Source: Micromonospora lutea
GTDB taxonomy: Bacteria; Actinomycetota; Actinomycetes; Mycobacteriales; Micromonosporaceae
Assembly: GCF_016863535.1 (NCBI RefSeq)
Contig: NZ_BOPB01000013.1
Location: 124,001-188,000, forward strand
Length of the DNA: 64,000 nucleotides
Reading direction: 5' to 3'
Below, piece by piece: positions 18,402-26,027 of this stretch. How positions within the stretch are numbered: position 1 is the stretch's first letter; each line of letters starts with the position of its first letter. A program made the position numbers and the translations under genes. The notes under the pieces are model-generated. The model was not told the origin of the DNA and searched no databases. It was given only the letters and a program-made list of their open reading frames with translations.

Positions 18402-18416
18402 CCGGCGCGTACGCAC

Positions 18417-18452
18417 GGGCGGGGCGGCACCTTGAACGGTGCCGCCCCGCCC
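18417..18452 (+). terminator. Strong hairpin terminator after the etfD-like gene
   Basis: A perfect 15-bp G+C stem (GGGCGGGGCGGCACC and its complement) closes a TTGAAC loop 15 bp after the stop codon. It is followed by a short mixed T run (GGTTTCGT). Confidence 0.85.
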
Positions 18453-18659
18453 GGTTTCGTATTGACGTACATAACCGTAACGAATTGGCCGACACCCTTA
18501 GTACGCGTACCGTCGCGCAAAGGTGAATGAGCCGTTGGTCTCCTTGATTTCCCCACCGAGCGTTCCCTAATGTTGGGCACCGACCGCCGTGGGTCGTCTG
18601 TTCCCGCCCCTTACCGCTCGCGGGACGCCCGGTGGTCGGTTGCAAAGGAGACGCTGCCG

Positions 18660-19664
18660 GTGGCAACCATGCCCCTTCACCGTCACGCGCCGGGACGATC
18701 CCGTCCGGGCGCCCTGCGTAGGGCCGCGCGTGGGCTGGTAGTCCTCGTCGCCGCCGCCGCGGTCGGTGCCGGCCTACTCGCCGCCCCCGCGTACGCCGCA
18801 CCCTCGGTTGAGGAGATCGAGGCCCAGATCGACAAGCAGTGGCAGAAGCTGGAACCCACCATCGAGCAGTACAACAAGGTGCGCTCTCAGTTGCGGGTCA
18901 ACCGGCAGAAGTCGAAGAGCCTGGAGAAGAAGATCCAGCCGCTGGCCCTGGAGACTGAGCTGGCGATGAACCGGGTGGCTGATCTCGCTTCCCGCTACTA
19001 CATCACCGGCCCCTCCAAGGAAATCGGCGTCGTGCTGCTCAACACGAAGCCCGACGAGCTCGGTGAGCAGATGGCCTTCCTCAATCGACTCGCCGCGCAG
19101 GAGCGCCGCGAACTTGAGGGCGTCATGAAGATCCGCAAGAAGTACGACGACCAGAAGGCCAAGCTTGACGGTCTGATCGCCGACCAGGAGGCGAAGGAAA
19201 AGCAGCTGGCGGCGAAGAAGAAGCAGATCGACGCCGAGATCAAGCGGCTGGAGAAGTCGCTGCCGGTGACGGTGGTGAAGACGACCAACTGCCCGACCAT
19301 CAAGGACGTGGTCAGCGCGGCCGCGCGTACCGCCATCAAGACGGCCTGCGCACAGGTCGGCAAGCCGTACGTCTGGGGCGCCACCGGGCCGAACTCGTTC
19401 GACTGCTCCGGACTCACCCAGTACGCGTACAAGGCCGCCGGCATCTACCTGACCCACTTCACCGGTGCCCAGTGGAACGAGGGCAAGGCTGTCTCCCGGT
19501 CGGAAGCCCGCCCCGGTGACCTGGTCTTCTTCCGCAGCGACGTCAGCCACGTCGGCCTCTACCTGGGCAACAACCAGATGGTGCACGCGCCACGGGCCGG
19601 CAAGCCGGTGAACGTCTCGCCCATCACGACCATGCCGGTCGCCGGATTCCGCCGACCCGGCTGA
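18660..19664 (+). CDS. Secreted NlpC/P60 peptidoglycan endopeptidase (RipA-like), copy 1
   Basis: A 334-aa secreted hydrolase that cleaves peptide stems of peptidoglycan. Residues 1-41 form a signal peptide ending AAPAYA. About 45-200 is a Lys/Glu-rich coiled coil, as in RipA-type proteins, and about 225-334 is the NlpC/P60 domain with the catalytic Cys in FDCSGLTQ (near 249), His in SHVGLYLG (near 297) and a second His in MVHAPRAG. GTG at 18660 is chosen because AAAGGAGA lies about nine bases upstream; ATG at 18669 is an alternative. It is a paralog of the next gene, with the same order of parts. The 200-bp leader is structured but does not match the riboswitch that precedes copy 2. Confidence 0.92.
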   Translation: MATMPLHRHAPGRSRPGALRRAARGLVVLVAAAAVGAGLLAAPAYAAPSVEEIEAQIDKQWQKLEPTIEQYNKVRSQLRVNRQKSKSLEKKIQPLALETELAMNRVADLASRYYITGPSKEIGVVLLNTKPDELGEQMAFLNRLAAQERRELEGVMKIRKKYDDQKAKLDGLIADQEAKEKQLAAKKKQIDAEIKRLEKSLPVTVVKTTNCPTIKDVVSAAARTAIKTACAQVGKPYVWGATGPNSFDCSGLTQYAYKAAGIYLTHFTGAQWNEGKAVSRSEARPGDLVFFRSDVSHVGLYLGNNQMVHAPRAGKPVNVSPITTMPVAGFRRPG

Positions 19665-19706
19665 GGCACCACCAGCGCGCTGGTTGAGCCGTCGCGCAGG
19701 AACCTT

Positions 19707-19740
19707 CGAGGGCCCCTGGTCAAGTTGCCGGGGGCCCTCG
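19707..19740 (+). terminator. Hairpin terminator after NlpC/P60 copy 1
   Basis: A 13-bp stem (CGAGGGCCCCTGG / CCGGGGGCCCTCG, one T-G pair) with an 8-base loop starts about 40 bp after the stop. It separates the two paralogs, so copy 2 needs its own promoter. Confidence 0.8.
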
Positions 19741-19820
19741 TCATTGTCGGATGTCAGCACCCAGAGTGATGGCGCGGTTGTGTTGCGTATCGACACCGAT
19801 CGTCCCTACGCTGGGCAATC

Positions 19821-20000
19821 GTCGGCCGCTGGCAGGTCCGCCCACCCCGGGCGGTAACGGTCCGACACCGCCGAGTCGCTCGTGCGCGAGCTGGAGACCC
19901 CGGTAGCCGGGGTGAGTCCGTGAGGTTGCGGTAGGGCGCCCCTTCCCGCCCGAACCCGTCAGCCGACCCGGTCGGCGGTACGGGGAGGAAGGAGTACCGA
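19821..20000 (+). ncRNA. c-di-AMP (ydaO/yuaA) riboswitch
   Basis: The leader of the second endopeptidase gene carries the conserved blocks of this class in order: GCTGGCAGG with a CCCGCC-type hairpin near 19828, CCGAGTC with a variable hairpin (19871-19890), GGAGACCC, GGGGTGAGTCC (19909-19919), GTAGGGCG (19931-19938) and CCGAACCCGTCAGC (19950-19963), followed by a closing segment rich in GGCGG. In actinobacteria ydaO riboswitches commonly precede cell-wall hydrolase genes and turn expression off when c-di-AMP is high. The ribosome site GGAGGAAGGAG begins inside the 3' end, which would suit translational control. Exact ends are estimates. Confidence 0.92.
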
Positions 20001-20005
20001 GCCCG

Positions 20006-21040
20006 GTGGCACACCATGCCCCGCGGCCACCGTCATCGCGGCCGGGGATACCCGGCCAGTCGGCGGCTGCGCCGCGTTTCCGCTGGTACCGCTACACACT
20101 TGCCGCCCTGACCACGACCGCCGTGCTGCTGACCGGCGGCGTGGCGGTGGCGTGGGCCGACCCGACGGTCGCCGACCTCGAGCGTCGGATCGACGAGGAC
20201 TGGAATCGGCTCGAACCCGTCATCGAACAGCACAACGCCACCCGGCAGGACCTGGCCGGCAAGCGCCGCGAGGCGGAGGCACTGGCTGCCCGGATCGCGC
20301 CGCTGCAACGCCAGGTGGACGACGCCCTGGACCGGGTCGGCAAGCTCGCCGCCCGCGCCTACAAGGGAGAGCAGGTGCGGGCCGTCAACATGCTGCTCGG
20401 CTCCCGGTCACCGGGCGAGGTCGTCGAGCAACTCGGCCTGCTCGACCGTTACGCCCGCTTCCAACAGCAGGACGTCCGACAGGCGAGTGAACTGCGCGAC
20501 GAACTCGGCACCGCCAAGACCAGGTTGGACCGCACCATTGCCCAGCTCACCCGCACCGAGGCCGATCTCGTGGCGAAGCGGCGACAGATCGACGCCGAGA
20601 TCGATCGGTTGCAGCGGCTCCGGCTACGGGCGTACGGCAAAGGGGGCGGTGGGCCGCTACGACCCGCCCCCTGCCCGGCCAGTTATCCGGGCGGGCCGGC
20701 CGGCGAGGCGGTCACCTTCGCCTGCGCCCAGATCGGCAAGCCGTACTCGTGGGGTGCCGAGGGGCCCAACGCGTACGACTGTTCCGGGCTGACGCTGGCC
20801 GCCTGGTCCCGGGCCGGTGTCTCGCTGCCACACAACGCGGCGCGGCAGCGTCGGGTCACCGCGTCGGTCAGCCGCGACGCGCTACGCCCCGGTGACCTCG
20901 TCTTCTACTACCGGGACCTGCATCACGTCGGCATGTACGTCGGCGATGGCTGGGTGGTGCACGCCTCCCGGGCGGGTCAGCCGGTCAAGATGAAGCGGCT
21001 CGACAGCAGCCCCGTGCACAGCTTCGGCAGGCCCGGGTAG
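20006..21040 (+). CDS. Secreted NlpC/P60 peptidoglycan endopeptidase (RipA-like), copy 2
   Basis: A 344-aa paralog of the upstream gene. A signal or anchor segment ends near residue 51 (GGVAVAWA), a coiled coil follows (about 55-200), and the NlpC/P60 domain covers about 235-344 with catalytic Cys in YDCSGLTL (near 259), His in HHVGMYVG (near 308) and the HASRAGQP His. GTG at 20006 is preceded by GGAGGAAGGAG, and the same GTG placement is seen in copy 1. A c-di-AMP riboswitch lies directly upstream, so expression is probably tied to this wall and osmotic-stress signal. Confidence 0.93.
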   Translation: MAHHAPRPPSSRPGIPGQSAAAPRFRWYRYTLAALTTTAVLLTGGVAVAWADPTVADLERRIDEDWNRLEPVIEQHNATRQDLAGKRREAEALAARIAPLQRQVDDALDRVGKLAARAYKGEQVRAVNMLLGSRSPGEVVEQLGLLDRYARFQQQDVRQASELRDELGTAKTRLDRTIAQLTRTEADLVAKRRQIDAEIDRLQRLRLRAYGKGGGGPLRPAPCPASYPGGPAGEAVTFACAQIGKPYSWGAEGPNAYDCSGLTLAAWSRAGVSLPHNAARQRRVTASVSRDALRPGDLVFYYRDLHHVGMYVGDGWVVHASRAGQPVKMKRLDSSPVHSFGRPG

Positions 21041-21086
21041 TGGGGTGACCGGCGCTGCGTCACTGGTCACCCGGCCGGGGTAGCTG

Positions 21087-21121
21087 CCTGGCCCACCTGC
21101 GCTGTCAGCGGGTGGGCCAGG
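21087..21121. terminator. Bidirectional hairpin between NlpC/P60 copy 2 and dcd
   Basis: An 11-bp stem (CCTGGCCCACC / GGTGGGCCAGG) with a 13-base loop lies between the convergent genes and overlaps the last codons of dcd. Confidence 0.6.
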
Positions 21122-21683
21122 TGCGCCAGCTCTGCCAGGCACGGCTCGGCGTCGGCCCGCGCTGACCCTGGTAGCGGGAGCCGTAGACAGCCGATCCGTA
21201 CGGGTGCTCGGCCGGCGAGGAGAGCCGGAAGATGCAGAGCTGGCCGATCTTCATGCCGGGCCACAGGGTGATCGGCAGGTTGGCCACGTTGGACAGCTCC
21301 AGGGTGACGTGACCGGAGAAGCCCGGGTCGATGAAGCCGGCGGTGGAGTGGGTGAGCAGGCCGAGTCGTCCCAGACTGGACTTGCCTTCGAGTCGGCCGG
21401 CGAGCTGGTCACCCAGCGAGATGACCTCAAGCGTGGAGGCGAGCACGAACTCGCCCGGGTGCAGCACGAATGCCTGGCCGTCGGGTACCTCGACAGCGGA
21501 GGTGAGGTCGTCCTGCCGGGTCGCCGGGTCGATGTGGGTGTAGAGATGGTTGTTGAAGACCCGGAACAGTTTGTCCAGACGTACGTCGATGCTGGAAGGC
21601 TGCACCAGCGTGGGCTCGAACGGTTCGAGGGCCAGGGTGCCCGCCTTGATCTCGGAGACCAGGTCGCGGTCGGAGAGCAGCAT
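21105..21683 (-). CDS. dcd: dCTP deaminase
   Basis: A 192-aa enzyme converting dCTP to dUTP, or directly to dUMP in the bifunctional actinobacterial type. Family blocks are MLLSDRDL at the start, [53 protein letters not shown] (active-site Glu in the last part) and GMKIGQL. The length matches mycobacterial Dcd, reported to be bifunctional; I cannot tell which activity holds here. ATG at 21683 is chosen over GTG at 21689 because a -10-like TATGGT ends six bases before it, giving a leaderless transcript. It diverges from a PNPOx-like gene across a LexA box. Confidence 0.93.
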   Translation of the reverse strand: MLLSDRDLVSEIKAGTLALEPFEPTLVQPSSIDVRLDKLFRVFNNHLYTHIDPATRQDDLTSAVEVPDGQAFVLHPGEFVLASTLEVISLGDQLAGRLEGKSSLGRLGLLTHSTAGFIDPGFSGHVTLELSNVANLPITLWPGMKIGQLCIFRLSSPAEHPYGSAVYGSRYQGQRGPTPSRAWQSWRTWPTR

Positions 21684-21732
21684 CGCCACACCATAGCTGT
21701 CGGTATATGACGGGCGTGTCCGACTACCCGAT

Positions 21733-21748
21733 TCGAACGTGTGTTCGA
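21733..21748. promoter_or_regulatory. LexA (SOS) box TCGAACGTGTGTTCGA
   Basis: A perfect 16-bp match to the actinobacterial SOS box TCGAAC-N4-GTTCGA. It ends at the base before a -10-like TAGGAT (21749-21754) of the plus-strand gene, so bound LexA would block that promoter. It lies about 38 bp upstream of the dcd -10 on the other strand and could affect both. Confidence 0.85.
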
Positions 21749-21760
21749 TAGGATGTCCGC

Positions 21761-22297
21761 ATGGCTTCCTGGTCCGAATTCGCCGCTGACGAGCCTCGCC
21801 TCGCCGACGGGATCCGCCTTCTCATGCAGCAGTACGGCCCTGGCTTCGGCTATCTGGCCACGGTCCGCGCCGACGGCGGGCCCCGGGTGCACCCGGTCTC
21901 CCCGGTGATCACCGACGACGGTCTCTTCTGCTTCGTGATCGACTCACCGAAGCGGCGCGACCTGGAACGCGACGGCCGTTACGCACTGCACTCTTTTCCG
22001 CCGGAGGAGAGCGACGACGAGGCGTACGTCGCCGGGCGGGCCCGACCCGTCACGGACGACGCCACCGTCGCCCGGCTGGCGCTCGCGGCGCGGGCCGCTC
22101 CGCACGCCGACTGGCGTCTCTTCGAGTTCACGGTCGACGTGGCGATGCTGGCCCGACGTGAGCAGTCCGTGGGCGGGCCGAGTGAGCTGGCGTCCCGTCC
22201 GGCTGTTCAGGTCTGGCTCGACCCGGCCGGCGTCGCACCTCAGGCCACCCGTCCGGTGCCGGCCCGCTCCGGGCGGCATCACCGCTGTGCTGCCTGA
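21761..22297 (+). CDS. Pyridoxamine 5'-phosphate oxidase-like flavin-binding protein
   Basis: A 178-aa protein with the split-barrel flavin-binding fold. The N-terminal half reads [29 protein letters not shown] followed by [16 protein letters not shown], typical of PNPOx-like proteins that bind FMN or F420 and act on unknown substrates. ATG at 21761 lies six bases after TAGGAT, so the mRNA is probably leaderless; there is no separate ribosome site. A LexA box abuts the -10, predicting induction by DNA damage. The substrate is unknown. Confidence 0.85.
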   Translation: MASWSEFAADEPRLADGIRLLMQQYGPGFGYLATVRADGGPRVHPVSPVITDDGLFCFVIDSPKRRDLERDGRYALHSFPPEESDDEAYVAGRARPVTDDATVARLALAARAAPHADWRLFEFTVDVAMLARREQSVGGPSELASRPAVQVWLDPAGVAPQATRPVPARSGRHHRCAA

Positions 22298-22305
22298 CCC
22301 ACACA

Positions 22306-22344
22306 CGCCGGTGCCGGCCCCGTCCCACGGAGCCGGCACCGGCG
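22306..22344. terminator. Bidirectional terminator, 13-bp stem
   Basis: CGCCGGTGCCGGC pairs perfectly with GCCGGCACCGGCG across a 13-base loop, between the convergent ends of the PNPOx-like gene and the M43 protease gene. Confidence 0.85.
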
Positions 22345-22356
22345 TACGCGGTACTG

Positions 22357-23358
22357 CTACGCGCGGTAGGCGTTCCAGGCGTTGATCATGCGGGTGGCCT
22401 GGCCCGGGGTGAACTGGTACATGCAGGAGTCGTACGAGTAGTCCATGAAGTTGGTGATCGGGTCCAGGCCCGAGCTTGAGCAGGTGTCCCGCCCGGTCGG
22501 ACAGCCGCTGGCCGGCGAGGCCTCGGCGGGGGTGTCCGAGACCTGGTCTCCGCTGCCCGAGCAGCCGCCCTGGAAGGTGTGGTAGAGGTTCAGCCAGTGG
22601 CCGACCTCGTGGGTGCCGGTGTCGCCCTGGTTGTAGTTGGTGGCGGTGCCGCCGGGCAGCGATTCGCTCAGCACGACCACGCCGTCCATGACGTTCAGGC
22701 TGCTCTGCGGGAAGGTCGCCCACCCGAGCAGATTGTTGCTGAGCGCGCCGAGGTAGATGTTGAGCGTCGACTTGTTGCCCTGACGCAGCTGGGTCTTCAT
22801 CTGCCGCTCGGCGGACGAACCCTGGCGGATCGGGTACCACGACGAGTTGGTGACCCGGTTGATGCTCTGCAGCTGGAACGCGAAGGCGGTGGCGGCGCCA
22901 CCCGTCGCGCCGCTGAACGACTGGTTCAGCACGCTGATCTGCGAGTGAATCATCGAATCGGGGATGTTTCCGCCGGCCCGGGTGGTGTCCCGGCGGATCA
23001 CGTGCACCACCACCGGGATGTTGACCGACGCCGCTGCGGCCTGGGCGTTCAGCGTACGTTGGCCAACTCGCTTGGCTCGCTCCTGAAGGATGTCGGCGAA
23101 CTCGGCCTCGCGCTGGTGCACCTGGGCGAGGGTCAGCTCGTTCGGATCGTGCTCGACGGCGCTGCCACCCTTGACCCTGGCCAGGGTGCCCGTCGGATCC
23201 TCACACACCTCGTGGGCGGTGACGGCGGCCGCCGCCGGGGCCGCGGTCGTGGTGGCGGCCGGCAGCAGGCCGACCGTGGCCACGCCGAGCAGCAGGGCGA
23301 ACGACGTCGATGCGATGCCGGCCATGCGCCGGTTCAGCAGGAAGGGACGCGGTCCCAT
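22357..23358 (-). CDS. Secreted M43-family zinc metalloprotease
   Basis: A 333-aa exported protease. An N-terminal signal peptide (about residues 1-45, RRMAGIASTSFALLLGVATVG) is followed by a short propeptide-like region and a pappalysin-type domain. The zinc site HEVGHWLNLYH has the full HExxHxxxxxH pattern (first His near 250), and NFMDYSYDSC supplies the Met-turn. Six Cys residues in the C-terminal third suit disulfides outside the cell. ATG at 23358 has GAGGTG seven bases upstream. Relatives are extracellular proteases of actinobacteria; the natural substrate is not known. It is a single gene closed by a bidirectional terminator. Confidence 0.92.
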   Translation of the reverse strand: MGPRPFLLNRRMAGIASTSFALLLGVATVGLLPAATTTAAPAAAAVTAHEVCEDPTGTLARVKGGSAVEHDPNELTLAQVHQREAEFADILQERAKRVGQRTLNAQAAAASVNIPVVVHVIRRDTTRAGGNIPDSMIHSQISVLNQSFSGATGGAATAFAFQLQSINRVTNSSWYPIRQGSSAERQMKTQLRQGNKSTLNIYLGALSNNLLGWATFPQSSLNVMDGVVVLSESLPGGTATNYNQGDTGTHEVGHWLNLYHTFQGGCSGSGDQVSDTPAEASPASGCPTGRDTCSSSGLDPITNFMDYSYDSCMYQFTPGQATRMINAWNAYRA

Positions 23359-23687
23359 GAGCCCACCTCTTTCTGGCGACGCGACCGGGGGTTGTGTCGC
23401 GTCGTGCGGAAAACGTGGAGCAGACGTTACAACCCATCGATAGATTTGAGAATGGCCATATGTTGCGGGGGTGAAACTTCTTGCCGATCTCCCACCCCCG
23501 CCGCCCGCCAGCACTCCAAGATCCACGCACTTTCGGGGATGTTGCTGCCTCCGCCCCGCCGCGACGCAGCAACTTCGGGGATGTTGCTGTCTGTGGCCGA
23601 CCGCGACGCGCAGGGCGCGGGGTGAAGGGGCGGGGGTGGAGCCCTGGGTGCAGCGGTGTGGGGGACTCGGGTAGAGTGACGTCGCTT
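23359..23687. other. Spacer between the protease gene and tRNA-Gly
   Basis: No supported gene. Near the protease the sequence is A+T-rich (AATGGCCATATG around 23452) and may hold its promoter. The middle holds a 42-bp-period direct repeat described separately. Confidence 0.6.
23532..23589. repeat. Direct repeat TTCGGGGATGTTGCTG, two copies 42 bp apart
   Basis: Identical 16-bp copies lie at 23532-23547 and 23574-23589; a CGCGACGC block repeats with the same 42-bp period (near 23560 and 23602). The second copy is part of an inverted repeat, CAGCAAC/GTTGCTG (23567-23573 and 23583-23589). It looks like a dispersed intergenic repeat rather than an operator. Confidence 0.7.
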
Positions 23688-23761
23688 GCGGGTGTAGTTC
23701 AATGGCAGAACATCAGCTTCCCAAGCTGACAGTGCGGGTTCGATTCCCGTCACCCGCTCCA
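23688..23761 (+). tRNA. tRNA-Gly (CCC anticodon)
   Basis: GCGGGTG at 23688-23694 pairs with CACCCGC at 23751-23757. The anticodon stem TCAGC/GCTGA holds loop TTCCCAA, anticodon CCC. The T arm contains GGTTCGATTCC. Discriminator T and an encoded CCA (23759-23761) follow. I saw no second copy of the tRNA 3' end nearby, so there is no sign of an integrated element. Confidence 0.97.
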
Positions 23762-23765
23762 CGTA

Positions 23766-23806
23766 CGGAAGCCCTGGTCAGGACCGATGTCCCGCCAGGG
23801 CTTCCG
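23766..23806 (+). terminator. Terminator after tRNA-Gly
   Basis: A 12-bp stem, CGGAAGCCCTGG / CCAGGGCTTCCG, with a 17-base loop begins 4 bp after the CCA. Confidence 0.75.
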
Positions 23807-23863
23807 TGGTTCTAGGTCATGCTGAAACAGGGAGCGGCCCTACCTCGTCCTAGGCTGTGTCGC

Positions 23864-24094
23864 GTGGATGCGGTCGTGGCGCTACTGATGGTTGTCGGCA
23901 GTCTCGTCCTGATCTTGGCTGGGCTTGTCTGGCTCGCACGTCATGTCCGGCGTAGTGGCGTGGGCGCGAGGCTGATGGGTCCAATAGACGAGAGCTACAA
24001 CCCGGGGGCCCACCGATCTCGGCAAGAGATCCAAGTGCAGGACCAACGCATGGAAGCCCCTTCGTCAGCCGACGATCAGCTTCGGCGTGGTTGA
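23864..24094 (+). CDS. Small membrane protein of unknown function
   Basis: A 76-aa protein with one N-terminal helix (VVALLMVVGSLVLILAGLVWLA, about residues 4-25), a basic stretch after it and a charged cytoplasmic tail (GPIDESYNPGAHRSRQEIQVQ). GTG at 23864 is preferred over an upstream ATG at 23819 because TAGGCT (23851-23856) lies seven bases before it, giving a leaderless transcript. I know no function. G+C is lower than in its neighbours. Confidence 0.65.
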   Translation: MDAVVALLMVVGSLVLILAGLVWLARHVRRSGVGARLMGPIDESYNPGAHRSRQEIQVQDQRMEAPSSADDQLRRG

Positions 24095-24212
24095 CCCCAA
24101 CGAGCCGCCTGACCAGGCCGTCGATCCGTCGCTCTCGGCGGTCCGCTCAGCCTTCCGGATCGCCGCCTGGACCTCGCCGCGACACCGCCAACGTTCCTGG
24201 ACACCGCACTAG
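24087..24212 (+). CDS. Doubtful 41-aa ORF after the small membrane protein gene
   Basis: GTG at 24087 opens a 41-codon frame (VVDPNEPPDQAVDPSLSAVRS...) ending TAG at 24210. It overlaps the end of the previous gene and just touches the stop of the convergent gene. It has no ribosome site and no recognised domain. It could be a remnant of a longer gene or chance. Confidence 0.2.
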   Translation: MVDPNEPPDQAVDPSLSAVRSAFRIAAWTSPRHRQRSWTPH

Positions 24213-24850
24213 TCACGCGTGAGTCCTGGTGGAAGGGCGTCTTCGTCGGTCCCGACCCGGCGAGCGTTGACCAGCGGATTGTCGTGCAGGGCGGTGATCA
24301 GTGCGGTGGTCCCGCCGATGTCGGTCCATATGTCGTCCCACAGGGCGGAGACGAGCCAGGAGTGATCTGCGGGGAAGAACAGATCGGGCAACGACCCATC
24401 GCCGGCGCGCATGTGGCCGGTCCGCCAGTCGAGGGCTTGTTCGGGGCCTGCTTCGACCAGCACATAGGGCCAGTTCCAGTAGAGGAACGCCTTCGGCGCG
24501 AGGGGGAAGACGACGTTGTGGGCGCCCGTGTCCAGATAACCCAGCCACCAGGGCTGGTCAGGGGTGTGCTGGGTGAGTACGTCGATCACAGCGCGTTCAT
24601 GGGCTTCGACACTCACGCCGTCGGGCGGGTGGAAGGTGGCGTAGGCGTCGAACACCGGTGGTATCGCCGTAGTGATCGACAAGCCTTCCGTGGTTTTGCC
24701 AGCGATCCAGGCGATGTCGCGGGCCGTACCGATCCGCCAGCTTCGCCCGTCCTTGGTGACCTCCATGGAACCCATCATGATCGGATCGACCCTGGTCTTG
24801 CGGGATTCCGCGTCCTCGGGCGCGAGGCCCGGTTCCGGTTCGGTCGACAT
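24209..24850 (-). CDS. Hypothetical protein, aromatic-rich
   Basis: A 213-aa soluble protein I do not recognise. It is rich in Trp and acidic residues (PDQPWWLGYLDTG, FLYWNWPYVLVEAG, DHSWLVSALWDDIWTDIGG), with no signal peptide or membrane helix. The compact acidic, aromatic composition is like some immunity or SMI1/KNR4-type proteins, but I see no diagnostic motif and no toxin gene beside it. ATG at 24850 has GAGGAG and GGAG upstream; the frame could extend to 24901, but those residues look non-coding. Local G+C is lower than average. Confidence 0.65.
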   Translation of the reverse strand: MSTEPEPGLAPEDAESRKTRVDPIMMGSMEVTKDGRSWRIGTARDIAWIAGKTTEGLSITTAIPPVFDAYATFHPPDGVSVEAHERAVIDVLTQHTPDQPWWLGYLDTGAHNVVFPLAPKAFLYWNWPYVLVEAGPEQALDWRTGHMRAGDGSLPDLFFPADHSWLVSALWDDIWTDIGGTTALITALHDNPLVNARRVGTDEDALPPGLTRD

Positions 24851-24999
24851 GCCTGCTCCACTCCTCGGCACCCGCCGGATGCGCCATGGTCGGCCTTCCA
24901 CGCTTACTGTCCACTTTGACCGTCGGGGCGGTGGGCGAAGCCCGCTGTTCCTAGGCTATCCGGTGAGGAAGCGCCTACTCCCTGTAGAAAGAGGCATCC

Positions 25000-25920
25000 A
25001 TGACCATGCGGACCAGCAGGGCCATCGCGGCGACGCTCATCGCGGGCGTCGTCACCGCGACCGGCCTGCTCACGGGGGCGACCGCAGCCCAGGCAGAGCC
25101 GGTGACCGCCGGCACCTTCACGATGACCGGTGACCCGGGCGACTACATCACCGGCGGCGCGACCTACAGCTACGACACCGCCGCAGGCGACCGGCTGTCG
25201 ATCCGCGCCGACGACCAGCTTCGCGGTGTCTATCTGTCGATCGACGGCAGGAACGGAGACTGGTGGTCGATGGACCTCAAGGCGCCGGCCGGGCAGCAAC
25301 TAGCCGTCGGCAACTATCCCGACGCCACGCGGGCGCCGTTCAGCGGTGCGGGCGCCGGCATCGACATCGGCGGCAACGGGCGAGGCTGCAACACCATCAC
25401 CGGCTCGTTCGTGGTCGCCGACGTGGCCTTCGGCCCGCACGGCTACGTGGAGCGCCTCGATGCCACCTTCGAGCAGCACTGCGAGGGCGGCACGCCGGCC
25501 CTGCGCGGGCGGGTCGTGATCGGCAATCCGCCACCGCCGGCCCCGCTGGAGCTGACCGTCACGCCCGCTGCGGACGGCGTCTTCAGCAAGCTCAACGGCA
25601 AGGCCACGGTGAACGGCACGCTGGTCTGTAACGCGAATGCCACGGTGCAACTGACCGGCCTGGTCACCCAGGTCAAGAACAAGGTCATTATTCGTGGTCC
25701 GTTCAGCGGCCGGGTCAACTGCGTCCAGGGTGAGACGGCGCACTGGTCGGCTACGGCGGACCCGACCGGCACCACCCCGTTCCAGAGGGGGAAGGTCGAA
25801 GTCACCGGCAACGCCTGGGCGAATGACCCGAACTATCAGGGCAAGACCGTGGAGGTCGAGATCCCGCCGACCACGGTGATGCTGACCCGGGCACCCGCCG
25901 CGGTCGAAGCCCTCATGTGA
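25000..25920 (+). CDS. Secreted protein of unknown function
   Basis: A 306-aa protein with a clear signal peptide (MTMRTSRAIAATLIAGVVT..., cleavage likely after ATAAQA near residue 32). The first half of the mature part is a beta-rich region with Gly and Asp (GDYITGGATYSYDTAAGDRLSI, IDIGGNGRGCNTITGSFVVAD). The second half, after a PPPPAP hinge near 176, looks like an Ig-like or DUF-type beta domain with paired Cys (LVCNANATVQLTGLV, GRVNCVQGETAHW). I know no catalytic motif. ATG at 25000 has AGAAAGAGG upstream. It is a single gene followed by a strong terminator. Confidence 0.8.
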   Translation: MTMRTSRAIAATLIAGVVTATGLLTGATAAQAEPVTAGTFTMTGDPGDYITGGATYSYDTAAGDRLSIRADDQLRGVYLSIDGRNGDWWSMDLKAPAGQQLAVGNYPDATRAPFSGAGAGIDIGGNGRGCNTITGSFVVADVAFGPHGYVERLDATFEQHCEGGTPALRGRVVIGNPPPPAPLELTVTPAADGVFSKLNGKATVNGTLVCNANATVQLTGLVTQVKNKVIIRGPFSGRVNCVQGETAHWSATADPTGTTPFQRGKVEVTGNAWANDPNYQGKTVEVEIPPTTVMLTRAPAAVEALM

Positions 25921-25944
25921 ACCCGCCAGCCTAGGCACCGCGAC

Positions 25945-25981
25945 GGAGCCCGGCCGAGAAGTGATTCTCGGGCCGGGCTCC
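25945..25981 (+). terminator. Terminator after the secreted protein gene
   Basis: GGAGCCCGGCC pairs with GGCCGGGCTCC, continuing after a one-base bulge into GAGAA/TTCTC around a GTGA loop. Confidence 0.85.
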
Positions 25982-26027
25982 TGCCGCGATCACGCGGTGC
26001 GGCCGAGGTCACCGTAGGCTGGTGATC

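Noticed and set aside
16104..18416. 770-codon minus-strand open frame opposite the etfD-like gene
   Set aside because: The plus strand encodes complete iron-sulfur motifs in order; the minus frame has the usual composition of a G+C-rich shadow and no start signal.
18481..18530. MtrA-like site near GTAACG in the copy 1 endopeptidase leader
   Set aside because: Only one half-site (GTAACG) is visible, without the expected second copy at fixed spacing.
23688..25000. Possible integrative element at tRNA-Gly
   Set aside because: No duplicate of the tRNA 3' end, integrase gene or other mobile marker is present; lower G+C alone is not enough.
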